Shown here piece by piece: positions 5,215 through 6,569 of a DNA stretch of 6,569 nt (position 1 is the first letter of the stretch; every line of letters begins with the position of its first letter). The position numbers and the translations under genes were made by a program. Under the pieces are notes generated by a model, which had not been told where the DNA came from, did not search any database, and worked only from the letters and a program-made list of their open reading frames with translations. Origin of the DNA: Atribacterota bacterium (GTDB lineage: Bacteria > Atribacterota > Phoenicimicrobiia > Phoenicimicrobiales > Phoenicimicrobiaceae); the NCBI GenBank assembly GCA_030666935.1, contig DAOUWX010000103.1, positions 1-6,569 on the forward strand, in the 5' to 3' direction.

Positions 5215-5533
5215 GATTGCTTTAGTTGGGGATAGAGAAACTATAATCGGTTTTAAATTATTGGGCGTCTCTTTATTCCCCATAACCAAAAAGGATGAGG
5301 CTATAGAGGTATTAGATCAACTGGTAAAAGAAGAATATGCAGCGATATTTGTAACTGAAGATATTGCCAGTCAAATATATGAAGAAATAGAAAGATTACA
5401 AAGAACATCTTTTGCCAGTATAACCATAATACCCACTAAATTAGAAAAAAAATATTTAGGGTTGAAAATATTAAGAAGAAATATAGAAAAAGCCATAGGA
5501 ACAGATATTTTATTTAGAAAAGAGGTAGAATAA
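5207..5533 (+). CDS. ntpG: V/A-type ATPase subunit F (NtpG; central stalk)
   Basis: Subunit F of the central stalk, 108 residues, the usual family length. The N-terminus MYKIALVGDRETIIGFKLLGV is the family hallmark: a first beta strand, then GD(R/x)(E/D)T-x-x-GF-x-L-x-G. The rest alternates strands and helices in a small Rossmann-like fold (IFVTEDIA near 47-54, ITIIPTKL near 71-78) and ends in a Lys/Arg-rich helix that packs on subunit D. F sits in the rotor and modulates ATP hydrolysis in related enzymes. ATG 5207 is preferred over GTG 5198 because it gives the typical MYKIALVGD start; the GTG would add three residues. The start overlaps ntpC by eight bases, and the stop overlaps ntpA by one, so translation is probably coupled. 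Naming differs: it is ntpG in Enterococcus and atpF in archaea and Thermus. Confidence 0.95.
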   Translation: MYKIALVGDRETIIGFKLLGVSLFPITKKDEAIEVLDQLVKEEYAAIFVTEDIASQIYEEIERLQRTSFASITIIPTKLEKKYLGLKILRRNIEKAIGTDILFRKEVE

Positions 5534-6569
5534 TGGAAACAATGGAAACAGCGAAAATAACTAAAGTTGCAGGACCGGTAGTAATAGCCAAAGGCTTAAA
5601 AAATGCCAAGATGTATGATGTAGTAAAAGTCAGCAATCAGAAATTAATTGGTGAAATAATCGAACTTAATAAAGATTCAGCAACCATCCAAGTTTATGAG
5701 GAGACTTCCGGAATTGGTCCCGGAGAATCTGTTTTTTCTACTGATATGCCCCTTAGTGTGGAATTAGGCCCCGGTCTTATATCATCAATTTACGATGGTA
5801 TTCAAAGACCTTTAGATATATTAAAATTAACTAAAGGGAATTTTATTACCAGGGGGGCAGAAGCGTTTGCCATTGACCGAAAAAAGAAATGGGATTTTGA
5901 ACCGATTTCCCAAAAGGGAGATGAAGTAATATCCGGTGATATTATCGGTACTGTCCAGGAAAGTAATATTGTTAAACATAAAATTATGGTTCCTCACGGA
6001 ATTAAAGGTGAAATCAAAGAAATATATAAAGATAAATTTACGGTTACGGATACCATTGCCCTGATAGAAGACCGAGAAGGTATAATTCACGAAATTAAAA
6101 TGTTACAAAAATGGCCGGTGAGAAAACCAAGACCCTATAAGAAAAAATTACCTCCTCTTGAACCGTTAATTACCGGACAAAGAACAATAGATATGTTTTT
6201 TCCCATAACTAAAGGAGGGACAGCGTGCATACCGGGGCCTTTTGGAAGTGGTAAGACTGTAGTTCAACATCAGATATCCAAATGGTGTAACGCAGAAATA
6301 ATTCTCTTTATCGGATGTGGTGAAAGAGGTAATGAAATGACCGATGTCTTATTGGAATTTCCGGAATTAATCGACCCTTACTCCGGAAAACCATTAATGG
6401 AAAGAACTATCTTGATTGCCAATACATCAAATATGCCGGTAGCGGCTCGTGAAGCCTCTGTATATCCCGGTATAACCATTGCGGAATACTATCGGGACAT
6501 GGGATACAATGTTGCGCTTATTGCTGATTCGACTTCTCGTTGGGCCGAAGCAATGCGTGAAATATCAGG
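5533..6569 (+). CDS. ntpA: V/A-type ATPase catalytic subunit A (3' end cut by window)
   Basis: Catalytic subunit A, first 345 codons of a protein usually about 580-600 long; the frame is open to the right edge. It begins with a beta-barrel domain (KITKVAGPVVIAKGL, about 8-22), followed by the extra bulge domain special to V-type A subunits (about 110-195), then the nucleotide-binding domain. The P-loop GPFGSGKT spans residues 235-242 (Lys241). GCGERGNEM follows with catalytic Glu264, 23 residues after the lysine, as for Lys234 and Glu257 of Thermus A. ADSTSRWAEAMREIS (331-345) is at the edge. GPFGSGKT and the bulge domain distinguish A from subunit B, flagellar FliI and F-type beta. It hydrolyses or makes ATP in the A3B3 head with B. 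The Shine-Dalgarno AGAGG lies in ntpG. The first nine bases, ATGGAAACA, are repeated in tandem, so a second in-frame ATG exists at 5542. Confidence 0.97.
   Translation, partial: METMETAKITKVAGPVVIAKGLKNAKMYDVVKVSNQKLIGEIIELNKDSATIQVYEETSGIGPGESVFSTDMPLSVELGPGLISSIYDGIQRPLDILKLTKGNFITRGAEAFAIDRKKKWDFEPISQKGDEVISGDIIGTVQESNIVKHKIMVPHGIKGEIKEIYKDKFTVTDTIALIEDREGIIHEIKMLQKWPVRKPRPYKKKLPPLEPLITGQRTIDMFFPITKGGTACIPGPFGSGKTVVQHQISKWCNAEIILFIGCGERGNEMTDVLLEFPELIDPYSGKPLMERTILIANTSNMPVAAREASVYPGITIAEYYRDMGYNVALIADSTSRWAEAMREIS

Overview
The window holds the first seven genes of a bacterial V/A-type (vacuolar/archaeal-type) ATPase operon. All are on the + strand, and the last gene runs off the right edge. 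The order is peripheral-stalk G-like subunit, I, K (proteolipid), E, C, F, A. This is the order of the Enterococcus hirae Na+-ATPase operon (ntpF-I-K-E-C-G-A), so ntp symbols are used here, with structural subunit names alongside. B and D would be expected just beyond the right edge. The DNA is AT-rich (roughly 30% GC by eye), Shine-Dalgarno sites are strong, and there are no introns or foreign-looking genes. This suggests a low-GC anaerobic bacterium, such as a Firmicute or an Atribacteria-like lineage. The exact taxon cannot be read from the window.

Layout. Bases 1-55 look like the last 17 codons of an upstream gene. Bases 56-266 are a leader with short tandem repeats (91-126), a near-consensus extended -10 sigma-70 promoter (134-162), an AT-only hairpin in the predicted 5' UTR (173-207), and a Shine-Dalgarno that favours a TTG start for ntpF at 267. 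ntpF and ntpI overlap by one base. A 440-base gap (2579-3018) then splits the operon. It has no credible gene and is mostly repeats: 7-base (AGTNNNN) and 8-base tandem arrays, plus one 78-base palindromic element at 2755-2832. After the gap, ntpK, ntpE, ntpC, ntpG and ntpA are closely packed. ntpC/ntpG overlap by 8 bases and ntpG/ntpA by one base.

How the genes work together. A (with the missing B) forms the ATP-hydrolysing or ATP-making head. F is part of the central rotor stalk, and C joins that stalk to the K ring in the membrane. I is the membrane stator with the two essential arginines, and E plus the ntpF product form the peripheral stalks. The K subunit keeps the residues that bind Na+ in E. 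hirae NtpK (Thr58, Gln59, Gln110, Glu139), so the enzyme is most likely Na+-coupled. I see no new gene system. The least explained part is the noncoding DNA: a shared 7-base tandem repeat family in both noncoding regions, with opposite orientations on either side of the palindromic element inside the operon.
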